This document shows, piece after piece, positions 34,576 to 41,268 of a DNA stretch of 43,137 bases. The translations under genes were made by a program, and so were the position numbers. A model generated the notes under the pieces. The model had not been told where the DNA came from, searched no databases, and saw only the letters and a list, made by a program, of their open reading frames with translations. The first letter of the stretch is position 1; each line of letters opens with the position of its first letter. Source of the DNA: Pseudomonadota bacterium (GTDB taxonomy: Bacteria; Pseudomonadota; Gammaproteobacteria; Steroidobacterales; Steroidobacteraceae); the NCBI GenBank assembly GCA_021809525.1, contig JAKAYU010000006.1:1-43137 (forward strand), given 5' to 3'.

Positions 34576-35953
34576 GCTGCCCTCGCCGCGGCCGAGCGCG
34601 CGACCGCGCGGGTGTGCTCTGCTCGGCGCCCCCGTGCGGCTCAGCCATCAGTGCCTCGATCAGATCGGGATCCTTCGGCACGCCATCGGTGAGCACTTGC
34701 GCGCCGCTCTTGGTCACCACGACGTCATCCTCGATGCGCACGCCGATCCCCTGGAAGCGCTTCGGCACGCCGCGCGCGCCGCGGGGGATGTAGATGCCCG
34801 GCTCGATCGTGAGCACCATGCCGGGCTCGAGCGCCCGCCAGGCTTCCCCGATCTTGTAATCGCCCACATCGTGCACATCCATTCCAAGCCAATGTCCGGT
34901 GCGGTGCATGAAGAAGCGCCGGTAGGCGCCATCGCGCTCGAGCTTGGCGACCTTGCCCTTGAGCAGCCCGAGCCGTACCAGTCCCTGGGTGATCACGTGC
35001 ACCGCCGCCTCGTGCGGCGCGTTCCAGTCGTTGCCGGGGCGCACCTTGGCGATCGCCGCGAGATTGGCCTCGTGTACGACCTCGTAGACCGCCCGCTGCT
35101 CGGGGCTGAAGCGCCCGCCGACCGGGAAGGTGCGGGTGATGTCGGAAGCGTAATACTCGTATTCGCAGCCGGCATCGATCAGCACCACCTCACCGTCGCG
35201 CAGCGGCTGGTCGTTTTCGTTGTAGTGCAGGATGCAGCTGTTCGCGCCCGAACCAACGATGGGGTAATAGGAAGTATCGGCGCCGTGGCGGCGGAATTCG
35301 TGCACGATCTCGGCCATGAGCTCGTACTCCATGCGCCCGGGCCGGCAGAAGCGCATGGCGCGCACGTGCGCCAGAGCGCCGATCCGCGCCGCTTCACGCA
35401 TCAGCCCGAGTTCGGTGCGGGACTTGAACAGGCGCAGCTCGTGCACGACCTGATCGAGCGCCACGAACTCCTGCGGCGGATGCCGCCCGTTGCGCGCCTG
35501 CGTGCGCAGGCCGTTCACCCAGCCGACGACCCGCTGGTCGAACTCCGGGTACATGCCCATGGCGTAGAACACCTTGGCGCGGTTCTCCATCAGCCCCGGC
35601 AGGATCTCGTCGATGTCCGTGATGGGAAACGCATCGTCCGCGCCATAGACTCGGCGCGCGCCGGCCGGCCCGGCGCGCCGGCCGTCCCAGGTCTCGCGCG
35701 CCGGATCGCGCTCGCGCACGAACAGAATGTACTCGGCCTGCTCTCGCCCCGGGATCAGCACCGCCACCGACTCCGGCTCGCGAAAGCCGGTCAGATAGTG
35801 AAAGTCGCTGTCCTGGCGATACGGGTAGGCGACGTCGTTGTTGCGCTGGCGCACCGGTGCGGCCGGGACGATGGCGATGGCCTCGCGCCCCATCAGACGC
35901 ATCAGCGCGGCGCGGCGGCGGGCAAACTCTTCAGCGGGGCTCTCGGGCTTCAA
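34562..35953 (-). CDS. pepP: Xaa-Pro aminopeptidase (aminopeptidase P)
   Basis: PepP removes an N-terminal residue that precedes proline; it is a di-manganese enzyme of the pita-bread fold. The 463-residue protein aligns with E. coli PepP (441). N-terminal domain: EEFARRRAALM, PYRQDSDFHYLTGF and PESVAVLIPG. Catalytic domain: SCILHYNEND, VVLIDAGCEYEYYASDITRTFPV with the two metal Asp residues, FFMHRTGHWLGMDVHDVG, VLTIEPGIYI and GIGVRIEDDVVV. There is no ATG near the conserved start. The TTG at 35953 shares TTGA with the ygfB stop and is the best candidate. A basic tail of about 25 residues overlaps ubiH. Confidence 0.93.
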   Translation of the reverse strand: MKPESPAEEFARRRAALMRLMGREAIAIVPAAPVRQRNNDVAYPYRQDSDFHYLTGFREPESVAVLIPGREQAEYILFVRERDPARETWDGRRAGPAGARRVYGADDAFPITDIDEILPGLMENRAKVFYAMGMYPEFDQRVVGWVNGLRTQARNGRHPPQEFVALDQVVHELRLFKSRTELGLMREAARIGALAHVRAMRFCRPGRMEYELMAEIVHEFRRHGADTSYYPIVGSGANSCILHYNENDQPLRDGEVVLIDAGCEYEYYASDITRTFPVGGRFSPEQRAVYEVVHEANLAAIAKVRPGNDWNAPHEAAVHVITQGLVRLGLLKGKVAKLERDGAYRRFFMHRTGHWLGMDVHDVGDYKIGEAWRALEPGMVLTIEPGIYIPRGARGVPKRFQGIGVRIEDDVVVTKSGAQVLTDGVPKDPDLIEALMAEPHGGAEQSTPARSRARPRRGQRARA

Positions 35954-36510
35954 TGGAATGGCGCTCCAGGTGAGGCGGGCGGCGGGTCGCGCAGCGGCGC
36001 AAGCTCCTCGAATACCACTTGCACACTGACACGGATGAATTCGACGAGTTCGGCGTAGGCCTCCTCGTTCGACTCCTCGCTCTGCGTCGTGTCCACCGCG
36101 GCGCTGCCGATTTCCGTGATGTCGCTGACGATCTCGCTCACTTCGCCGGGCATGTTCGCCGCATCGCGCAGCACCCCGAGGCCGAGTCCGTACAGAAATC
36201 CCTGACACCACAGCGCGAGCGCTCCGGCGCGTTCGATGATCGGACGGTCCTCATCGGGCAGCAGCAGATCGAATTGCATCTGCGGCCCGGTGAGCGCCCC
36301 GGCGGTGTGCCGGTACAGCGCGCGCAGCACCCGGGCGCTCGGCGGCCGGGCCTCGCCCTCGGGCAGGATATCGAGCAGCCAGTCCTCGAAGCGATACCCG
36401 GGCGCCGAGCACAGCGAGCCGGCGAGCGTGCCGTGAGCCTCGGCCGCATCGGTGAGGGAGTGCTCGTCGGTGAGAACACTCTGGATTTCGGCATAGTTGG
36501 CGCTGATCAT
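35950..36510 (-). CDS. ygfB: UPF0149 / YgfB-YecA family protein
   Basis: A 186-residue all-helical protein of the UPF0149 family. It shows LTDAAEAHGTLAGSLCSAPG near the N-terminus, FDLLLPDEDRPIIERAGALALWCQGFLYGLGLG in the middle and an acidic end (SNEEAYAELVEFIRVSVQVVFEEL). The position upstream of pepP-ubiH matches E. coli ygfB. Members influence gene regulation (in Pseudomonas YgfB is linked to AlpA-dependent beta-lactamase control); the function here is not known. The ATG at 36510 lies only eight bases after a CATAAT box. Confidence 0.92.
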   Translation of the reverse strand: MISANYAEIQSVLTDEHSLTDAAEAHGTLAGSLCSAPGYRFEDWLLDILPEGEARPPSARVLRALYRHTAGALTGPQMQFDLLLPDEDRPIIERAGALALWCQGFLYGLGLGVLRDAANMPGEVSEIVSDITEIGSAAVDTTQSEESNEEAYAELVEFIRVSVQVVFEELAPLRDPPPASPGAPFH

Positions 36511-36518
36511 TGCCGGCC

Positions 36519-36524
36519 ATTATG
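36519..36524 (-). promoter_or_regulatory. Putative -10 box of the ygfB-pepP-ubiH-ubiI operon
   Basis: CATAAT on the minus strand (five of six matches) ends eight bases before the ygfB ATG. No Shine-Dalgarno lies in those eight bases. A start seven bases downstream would fall within about two bases of the ATG, giving a leaderless mRNA. No convincing -35. Confidence 0.45.
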
Positions 36525-36585
36525 CCGCATGTCTGCGCCGGCGGATCCCCGCCCGCGCTCCCCCCGGGGAGAATGTGCGGCCGCA

Positions 36586-36615
36586 TTGACCGCGTGGAGA
36601 GCCCGGCACTATAGT
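36586..36615 (+). promoter_or_regulatory. Sigma-70 promoter of the coiled-coil gene and zapA
   Basis: TTGACC (36586-36591) and TATAGT (36610-36615) are separated by 18 bp, the best sigma-70 promoter in the window. The expected start is near 36622, only about three bases before the ATG at 36625, and there is no Shine-Dalgarno. The mRNA is probably leaderless. Confidence 0.65.
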
Positions 36616-36624
36616 CGCGCCAGC

Positions 36625-36855
36625 ATGAGCGCTGCCGCATCCTCCCCCCTCGAGACCGAGCTCGACCGCCTGACCCGGCGGATTGAGGAGCTGCTCGCCG
36701 CGCTGGAGCAGCTGCGCGAGGAGAACCGTGCCCTGCGGCAGCGGCACGAATCACTCTCCAGCGAGCGCGCGACGCTGCTGCAGAAGAACGAGCAGGTGCG
36801 CGCGCGGGTCGAGGCGATGATCGGGCGGCTGAAGACCCTGGAGCACGGCGCGTGA
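36625..36855 (+). CDS. Small coiled-coil protein, TIGR02449-like, partner candidate of ZapA
   Basis: A 76-residue protein that is almost wholly one coiled coil: ETELDRLTRRIEELLAAL, then LREENRALRQRHESLSSERATLLQKNEQVRARVEAMIGRLKTLE. It matches the TIGR02449 family found next to zapA in many gammaproteobacteria. Its stop overlaps the zapA GTG (GTGA), so the two are translationally coupled. In Caulobacter a coiled-coil protein encoded beside zapA (ZauP) binds ZapA, and E. coli ZapB is a similar short coiled coil; a role at the division ring is therefore a reasonable inference, not shown here. Confidence 0.85.
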   Translation: MSAAASSPLETELDRLTRRIEELLAALEQLREENRALRQRHESLSSERATLLQKNEQVRARVEAMIGRLKTLEHGA

Positions 36856-37166
36856 GCCAAGACCCTGCGCGTGTCAGCGTACGGATTCTCGACCGAGACT
36901 ACATGGTCGCCTGCCCGCACGAGGAGCGCCCCGCGCTGCTCGATGCCGCAGAGTACCTGAACGCCCGCATGCGCGAAGTGCGCGACAGCGGCAAGGTGGT
37001 CGGGCTCGACCGCATCGCGGTCATGGTGGCGCTGAATATGGCGAACGAGCTGCTGCAGGTGCGCGAGCGCGGCAGCCGCGTCGCGGTCGAGGCCGGCGAC
37101 AAGGTGCGCGCCCTGCGCGAGCGGGTCGAGACGGCGCTCGGACACAGCCAGCCGCTCGAGCTGTGA
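36852..37166 (+). CDS. zapA: Cell division protein ZapA
   Basis: ZapA binds FtsZ filaments and promotes their bundling at mid-cell. The 104-residue protein has the ZapA domain first (VSVRILDRDYMVACPHEERPALLDAAEYLNARMREVRDSGKVVGLDRIAVMVALNMANELL) and a C-terminal coiled coil. The start is GTG at 36852, overlapping the upstream coiled-coil gene by four bases. It is followed by the 6S RNA gene, the standard gammaproteobacterial order zapA-ssrS-fau. Confidence 0.95.
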   Translation: MSQDPARVSVRILDRDYMVACPHEERPALLDAAEYLNARMREVRDSGKVVGLDRIAVMVALNMANELLQVRERGSRVAVEAGDKVRALRERVETALGHSQPLEL

Positions 37167-37209
37167 GCCGCGCCGCGGCGCGATACCTGCGCCCGAGGGG
37201 GCTTTGGTG

Positions 37210-37215
37210 TACAGT
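37210..37215 (+). promoter_or_regulatory. Putative -10 box of 6S RNA
   Basis: TACAGT (four of six) lies seven bases before the first base of the 6S closing stem, so the predicted start (37222) agrees with the RNA structure. No clear -35 was found. Confidence 0.5.
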
Positions 37216-37221
37216 GCTCCC

Positions 37222-37417
37222 AGCGTCGCCTGCGGTGTTCGACACGCGGGCCGGGTTACCTCGGACCCTAATTGAAACACCCATGGGACATCAGGGCTTG
37301 CCGGCAGAATTGTGCAAGTCCGCCCTGAGCGGAAAGCCTTACCTGCCGCAGTCCGTCCCACTTGTTGCTCCGGTTCGAGAGCAACGGTTCGCACCGGCAC
37401 AGGCGGGTGACGCTCCC
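37222..37417 (+). ncRNA. ssrS: 6S RNA
   Basis: 6S RNA mimics an open promoter and sequesters sigma-70 RNA polymerase in stationary phase. The interval lies between zapA and the 5-FTHF cyclo-ligase gene, its normal place. The closing stem is AGCGTC-GCCTG (37222-37232) with CAGGC (37400-37404) and GACGCT (37409-37414). Next to it, GTGTTCGACACGCGGGCC resembles E. coli GAUGUUCGCAAGCGGGCC, and GGAAAGCCTTACCTGCCGC resembles GAGAAGCCUUAAAACUGCG. The length of about 196 nt is typical (184 in E. coli). Exact ends are inferred from the stem. Confidence 0.88.
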
Positions 37418-38075
37418 TGATTCCAGCCTACAGCAGGTCCGCGCGCAGTTGCGGACCGCGCTGCGGCGGGCGCGCCGGGGCATCCCTGCCGCCGAGCGGA
37501 CCCGCAGCGCGCGCTGCATCGCACTCCTCGCCGATCACATGCAGCTGCTGCGCGCGCAGTGGCGCATCGGCCTTTACCGCTCGCTTCCCGAGGAACTCGA
37601 TACCGCCCCGCTGCTCGCGCTCGCCCGCCGCCGCGGCTGCCGCGTGTATCTGCCGCGCATCGGCGCGCAGCCGTCGGCAGGGTCGATGCAGTTCGTGCGG
37701 CTGAGCGCGCGCCTGCAGCGCAATCGCCTCGGCATCCCCGAGCCGCTCGGGCCCGCGCTGCCGAGCGCGCGCATGCTCGATATCATCTTCGTCCCGCTCG
37801 TCGGATTCGATCGCCGCGGCAACCGACTCGGCATGGGCGGCGGTTATTACGATCGGGCACTGGCGTTCGCGCGCACGTGCGCCGCCGCGGACCGACCACT
37901 GCTCATCGGACTCGGCTACGCACTGCAACGGCTCGAGCGCATCGAACGCGCTGCGCACGATGTGCCGCTCGACATGGTGATCACAGAGCGCGGCGTCATC
38001 CGTTGCGCCGGCACGCGCGCCGTTCAGCGAGTAACGGGCGCATGGCGCATCGATCGCGCAGCGTGGCATCTGTGA
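37407..38075 (+). CDS. 5-formyltetrahydrofolate cyclo-ligase
   Basis: It converts 5-formyl-THF to 5,10-methenyl-THF with ATP (YgfA/Fau/MTHFS). The 222-residue product has an N-terminal LRTALRRARRGIPAAERTRS, YRSLPEELDTAPLL, RLSARLQRNRLGIPEP and the active-site block IFVPLVGFDRRGNRLGMGGGYYDRALA. The first usable start, GTG at 37407, falls inside the 3' strand of 6S RNA; a TTG at 37449 is an alternative that would free the RNA. Co-transcription with 6S RNA is known for the E. coli homologue. Folate recycling links it to the gcv, thyA and folA genes of this window. Confidence 0.94.
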   Translation: MTLPDSSLQQVRAQLRTALRRARRGIPAAERTRSARCIALLADHMQLLRAQWRIGLYRSLPEELDTAPLLALARRRGCRVYLPRIGAQPSAGSMQFVRLSARLQRNRLGIPEPLGPALPSARMLDIIFVPLVGFDRRGNRLGMGGGYYDRALAFARTCAAADRPLLIGLGYALQRLERIERAAHDVPLDMVITERGVIRCAGTRAVQRVTGAWRIDRAAWHL

Positions 38076-38106
38076 CCGTCCGTTAGCACATCCTCTAATG
38101 ACTTGC

Positions 38107-38134
38107 TTGTATTTTTGTTTCGCATGTATATACT
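38107..38134 (+). promoter_or_regulatory. Promoter of the 17-residue peptide gene
   Basis: TTGTAT (38107-38112) and TATACT (38129-38134) with a 16-bp spacer, inside a distinctly AT-rich patch (38085-38135) of otherwise GC-rich DNA. Expected start near 38141, about 30 nt before the ATG. Confidence 0.6.
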
Positions 38135-38170
38135 CGGCCCTCGGACTAACCCGTCAACTGGAGAGCCAAC

Positions 38171-38224
38171 ATGGCGAAGGCAAAGAAGAAGGCCGCGAAG
38201 AAGAAAGCTGCGAAGAAGAAGTAA
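38171..38224 (+). CDS. Tiny Lys/Ala-repeat peptide gene (MAKAKKKAAKKKAAKKK)
   Basis: A complete 17-codon frame, ATG to TAA, encoding MAKAKKKAAKKKAAKKK: 11 lysines and five alanines built on a KKKAA repeat. This is the composition of the tails of bacterial histone H1-like and AlgP-type proteins, but with no other domain. Translation looks real: GGAGAG lies five bases before the ATG and a promoter is about 35 bp further up. The two full repeat units differ at synonymous sites (AAG/AAA, GCC/GCT), which argues for selection on the peptide and not a simple DNA repeat. A strong hairpin starts five bases after the stop. Binding to DNA, RNA or acidic proteins is likely from charge alone. It could also be the stub of a longer H1-like gene that varies in repeat number. 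Confidence 0.65.
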   Translation: MAKAKKKAAKKKAAKKK

Positions 38225-38228
38225 GGCC

Positions 38229-38266
38229 TTTCGCTCGGCGGCCGCTTCGGCGGCCGCCGAGTGAAA
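38229..38266 (+). terminator. 17-bp hairpin with UUCG loop after the peptide gene
   Basis: Arms 38229-38245 and 38250-38266 pair over 17 bp with one G-U, closed by a TTCG tetraloop (C-G closing pair). The core CTCGGCGGCCGC / GCGGCCGCCGAG is perfect. There is no T tract behind it, so it may stabilise the short mRNA 3' end or act as a non-canonical terminator. Confidence 0.6.
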
Positions 38267-38283
38267 CAAAGTTCGATGCCCTC

Positions 38284-38310
38284 GTGCCCGCGCAAGCGGG
38301 CACATTCGTT
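38284..38310 (+). repeat. GNRA-capped palindrome followed by T-rich stretch (REP-like or terminator)
   Basis: GTGCCCGC (38284-38291), loop GCAA, GCGGGCAC (38296-38303): a perfect 8-bp stem, then ATTCGTTTT. It lies 21 bases before rpiA. The core resembles the dispersed CCCGCG-AAGCGGG palindromes of many Proteobacteria, and with the T-rich tail it could also end the peptide transcript. Confidence 0.5.
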
Positions 38311-38330
38311 TTCAGACCCGGGAAAAAGCC

Positions 38331-39017
38331 GTGACAGACACCACCGCCGCAGGCTCGAAAGACACCGACGCCCACCTGAAGAAGCGCCGCTGCGCCGAAG
38401 CGGCGCTGCGCTACGTCGAACCGGGCAGCGTGCTCGGCGTCGGTACCGGTTCAACCGTCGGTTACTTCATCGAGGCGCTTGCGGCGCGGCCCGGGCTGAT
38501 CCGCGCGGCCGTCTCGAGCTCCGAGGCGTCGAGCCGCCTGCTGAGCGCCGCCGGCATCCAGATCCTTGACCTCAATGAGGTGGCCGGCCTGCATCTGTAC
38601 ATCGACGGCGCCGATGAGGCGACCCGCGCGCGGCACCTGATCAAGGGCGGCGGCGGCGCGCTTACGCGCGAGAAGATCGTGGCGAGCGCGGCGGAGCGGT
38701 TCGTGTGCATCATCGACGACAGCAAGCTGGTCGAGACGCTGGGAGCCTTCCCGCTGCCGGTCGAGGTCATTCCCATGGCCCGCTCGCTGGTGGCCCGCGC
38801 GATCGAGGCGCGCGGGGGACGACCGGTATGGCGGCGCGGCACCGTGACCGACAACGGCAACCACATCCTGGACGTGCACGGACTGTCGATCACCGATCCG
38901 CCAGCGCTCGAGCGCGAGCTCGGTGAGATCACCGGGGTGGTGACCGTCGGATTGTTCGCAGCGCGCCCCGCGGACCTGCTGCTCGTCGGCACCGCAACGG
39001 GAACCGCGACGATCTAG
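38331..39017 (+). CDS. rpiA: Ribose-5-phosphate isomerase A
   Basis: RpiA interconverts ribose 5-phosphate and ribulose 5-phosphate in the pentose phosphate pathway; ribulose 5-phosphate is also the substrate of Rpe, encoded 3 kb downstream. The 228-residue protein (219 in E. coli) has [56 protein letters not shown] with the catalytic Asp/Glu/Lys region, and [23 protein letters not shown]. The start is GTG at 38331, eight bases after GGGA. rpiA near the ygfA-ssrS-zapA block also agrees with E. coli order. Confidence 0.96.
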   Translation: MTDTTAAGSKDTDAHLKKRRCAEAALRYVEPGSVLGVGTGSTVGYFIEALAARPGLIRAAVSSSEASSRLLSAAGIQILDLNEVAGLHLYIDGADEATRARHLIKGGGGALTREKIVASAAERFVCIIDDSKLVETLGAFPLPVEVIPMARSLVARAIEARGGRPVWRRGTVTDNGNHILDVHGLSITDPPALERELGEITGVVTVGLFAARPADLLLVGTATGTATI

Positions 39018-39027
39018 AGCCCGAAGT

Positions 39028-40374
39028 TCACGCGCCGCTGCCGGCAGCGACCACGAGCGCCGGCCGGGGAGGCTCCTGCACCAGATCGCGCAGCGTGAGC
39101 TCGCCGCATCGGCTGTGGCGAGCCTCGTCGATGGCGCTCAGCAGACGATCAACCGGCGGGATGGGCACGAGCCGCGGCGTGAAGCCTCCGGAGCGGCGGG
39201 TGCGCGCCACATCGAGGATTTCGGCCAGCCGGATCCGCCCGAGATCGCGTCCCGGCAGTAGTTCGTCCTCCTCGGTGACCACCAGGATCCCGCTGTGCTC
39301 GAGCGCCGTGACCATCTGCGCCACCGCGATGCCCGGCAGTCCGAGTTCCGCCGAGAGCGCGTTGAGATTCCAGCGCTTCTCGCCGGTGAGATACGCGCGC
39401 CCCACCAGGTACATCATGCGCAGCGCGAGCTGCTCGGCCTCCGCGCCCGAGAGCTTCAGCTCCTGCAGTCCGAGCCGCAGGTAGGTCGGATTCTGGATGT
39501 AGAACGACAGCTGCGCGCCGGCGAGCAGGATCAGCCAGCCCAGATACGTCCACAACAGCCCCGCCACGATGAACGCGAAGCCCGCATAGACGATCGCCAG
39601 GCGCGTCGAATGCACCACGAAGGCCGTAAACACCCGCCCAACCGCGGCCCACAGCACGCCCGCCACCACCGCGCCGATCAGCGCCGGGCGCCATTGCACG
39701 CGCGTGTTGGGCACCAGCAGGTAAAGGCCGGTGAAGGCCACCACCACCATGACATAGGGAGCGAGCTTGATGCCCGCGGTGGTCAGCAGGTCGACCCACG
39801 GCAGGCGGCTCAAATCGCGGAACGGCGCGCTGTCGATCGCACGGTGCGACATGCCGATGAACATCACCAGCACCACCGGCCCGCCCACCACCAGCGTGAG
39901 ATACTCGGTGACGCGCCGGGCGAGGCTGCGCGGCTTCTGCACGCGCCAGAGGAAGTTGAAGCTGTCCTCGACCTTCTTGATGGTGCCGATCAGCGTCCAG
40001 GCGAGCAGCGCGAAGCCCACAGAGCCGAGCACTCCGCCGCTGACGTGATCGGCGAACAGCACCACCCGGGAGGTGACCTTGGCCGCATCCGCGGGCCCGA
40101 GCGCGCTGAAGAACTGATAGACGACCGGCTCCAGATCGCCGCGGGCACCGAACAGCTTGAGGATCGCGAAGCTGAACGCGGCGAGCGGGATCAGGGTCAA
40201 CAGGGTGGTATAGACGAGCCCCATGGCGCGCAGGTTGATCTGCCCGCCCGCCAGATCGCGCACCACTGCATACAGATAGCTCAGCCCGCGTATGAGCTTG
40301 CCGCGCACCGGGCCGCCCCGCTCGGCGGTGCCGAAGAACCAGTCATCCAGAAATGCCCAGATTCTCGCCCACAT
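39028..40374 (-). CDS. YihY/BrkB-family inner-membrane protein with C-terminal winged-helix region
   Basis: A 448-residue membrane protein of the YihY (UPF0761) family, once wrongly called RNase BN. Six membrane helices lie between about residues 45 and 300; family motifs are GLVYTTLLTLIPL, FALLAWTLIGTIKKVEDSFNFLWRV, and IVYAGFAFIVAGLLWTYLGWLILLAGAQLSFY. The last 130 residues are soluble and resemble a winged helix (NLNALSAELGLPGIAVAQMVTALEHSGIL), an extension found in a subset of the family. Function unknown; transport or envelope roles have been suggested. The ATG at 40374 begins MWARIWAFLDDWFFG. It converges with rpiA and sits 47 bp after djlA. Confidence 0.9.
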   Translation of the reverse strand: MWARIWAFLDDWFFGTAERGGPVRGKLIRGLSYLYAVVRDLAGGQINLRAMGLVYTTLLTLIPLAAFSFAILKLFGARGDLEPVVYQFFSALGPADAAKVTSRVVLFADHVSGGVLGSVGFALLAWTLIGTIKKVEDSFNFLWRVQKPRSLARRVTEYLTLVVGGPVVLVMFIGMSHRAIDSAPFRDLSRLPWVDLLTTAGIKLAPYVMVVVAFTGLYLLVPNTRVQWRPALIGAVVAGVLWAAVGRVFTAFVVHSTRLAIVYAGFAFIVAGLLWTYLGWLILLAGAQLSFYIQNPTYLRLGLQELKLSGAEAEQLALRMMYLVGRAYLTGEKRWNLNALSAELGLPGIAVAQMVTALEHSGILVVTEEDELLPGRDLGRIRLAEILDVARTRRSGGFTPRLVPIPPVDRLLSAIDEARHSRCGELTLRDLVQEPPRPALVVAAGSGA

Positions 40375-40421
40375 GCGGCCGGAAGATTAAGCCGCCGGGT
40401 GTGCCCCTGTCACCCATGCGC

Positions 40422-41219
40422 TCAGGTGCGCATGCCCCGCCGCTCACGGATCAGCTCGTAGGCTTCGATGATCTGCTGGGTGCGCTGTTTGGCGTGCTCG
40501 ATCATCGAGTCGGGCAGGCCGTTCGCCTTGAGCTTGTCCGGGTGATGCCGGCTCAGCTGCCGCCGGTAGGCTTTGGTGATCTCCCGGTCGCCGTCGGCGG
40601 CATTGACCCCAAGCACCCGGTAGGCGCGCTCGAGATCCCCGGCCGCATCCCCCGCGGTCTGCGGCCCGAAGCCGCGCGCATGAATCCGCAACGCCGCCTC
40701 GATCTGCGCGAACTCGAAGGAGGAGACCCCGAGCCGCTCGGCGATCCGGCCGAGCAGCGGCCGCACCGGCCCATCGAGGTTGTTGCCGGCGAGGGCCGCG
40801 CGGATCTCGAGTTCGATGAACACGCGCTTCAGATGCGCTCGGCCGAGACAGACGCGGTTGAGCTCGGCGAGCTCGCCATCGAGATCGAACCCCGGCCGTT
40901 TGCCGGCGGTGAAGTGCTCGATGGCCGAGTGCACCTGCGCCGGGGTGAGCCTCAGCTGCATCATCACCGCCCGCGCCGCAGCGATTTCCTGCTCGGACAC
41001 CCGCCCGTCGGCCTTCGCCAGGAACCCCATGACACGGAAGGTCGCGCGGAAGAAGCGCTCCCCGACCGCTGCGGCGTGCGCCGTGCGAGCGCCCGCGCCG
41101 CGCTGCTCGGCGTGGGCGTCGAACTGGTGGCCGATCAGCGCCCCGAGCACCGCCCCCACCGGCCCGAAGCCGAGCACGAAGCCGAGCAGGCCGCCGGCGA
41201 GCTTGCCGGTGTATCTCAT
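40422..41219 (-). CDS. djlA: Membrane-anchored DnaJ-like co-chaperone DjlA
   Basis: DjlA is a type III J-protein that stimulates DnaK at the inner membrane. The 265-residue protein (271 in E. coli) has a glycine-rich membrane anchor ([26 protein letters not shown]), a central TerB-like helical domain ([26 protein letters not shown]) and a C-terminal J domain with [23 protein letters not shown] and the essential HPD in [18 protein letters not shown] chose the ATG at 41219, which puts the anchor at the N-terminus as in the family; a longer form would start at 41270. The gap to purC is 49 bp, divergent. Confidence 0.94.
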   Translation of the reverse strand: MRYTGKLAGGLLGFVLGFGPVGAVLGALIGHQFDAHAEQRGAGARTAHAAAVGERFFRATFRVMGFLAKADGRVSEQEIAAARAVMMQLRLTPAQVHSAIEHFTAGKRPGFDLDGELAELNRVCLGRAHLKRVFIELEIRAALAGNNLDGPVRPLLGRIAERLGVSSFEFAQIEAALRIHARGFGPQTAGDAAGDLERAYRVLGVNAADGDREITKAYRRQLSRHHPDKLKANGLPDSMIEHAKQRTQQIIEAYELIRERRGMRT

Positions 41220-41255
41220 GGGTGCGGCGGGACGTGCGGGCTGTGCATGCGCTGC

Positions 41256-41261
41256 TATAGT
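41256..41261 (+). promoter_or_regulatory. Putative -10 box of purC
   Basis: TATAGT (five of six) ends seven bases before the purC ATG. With the usual spacing the start would be about 41268, so the purC mRNA is probably leaderless. No Shine-Dalgarno and no good -35. Confidence 0.5.
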
Positions 41262-41268
41262 AGCAAGC

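Noticed and set aside
36019-36624. A long in-frame extension upstream of the coiled-coil gene
   Set aside because: It reads antisense through ygfB. A good promoter lies just before ATG 36625, so the short protein is the real product.
38171-38224. The Lys/Ala repeat as a simple slippage-prone DNA repeat with no gene
   Set aside because: The units differ at synonymous positions, and promoter, Shine-Dalgarno and stop are all well placed, so a coding role is favoured, though not proven.
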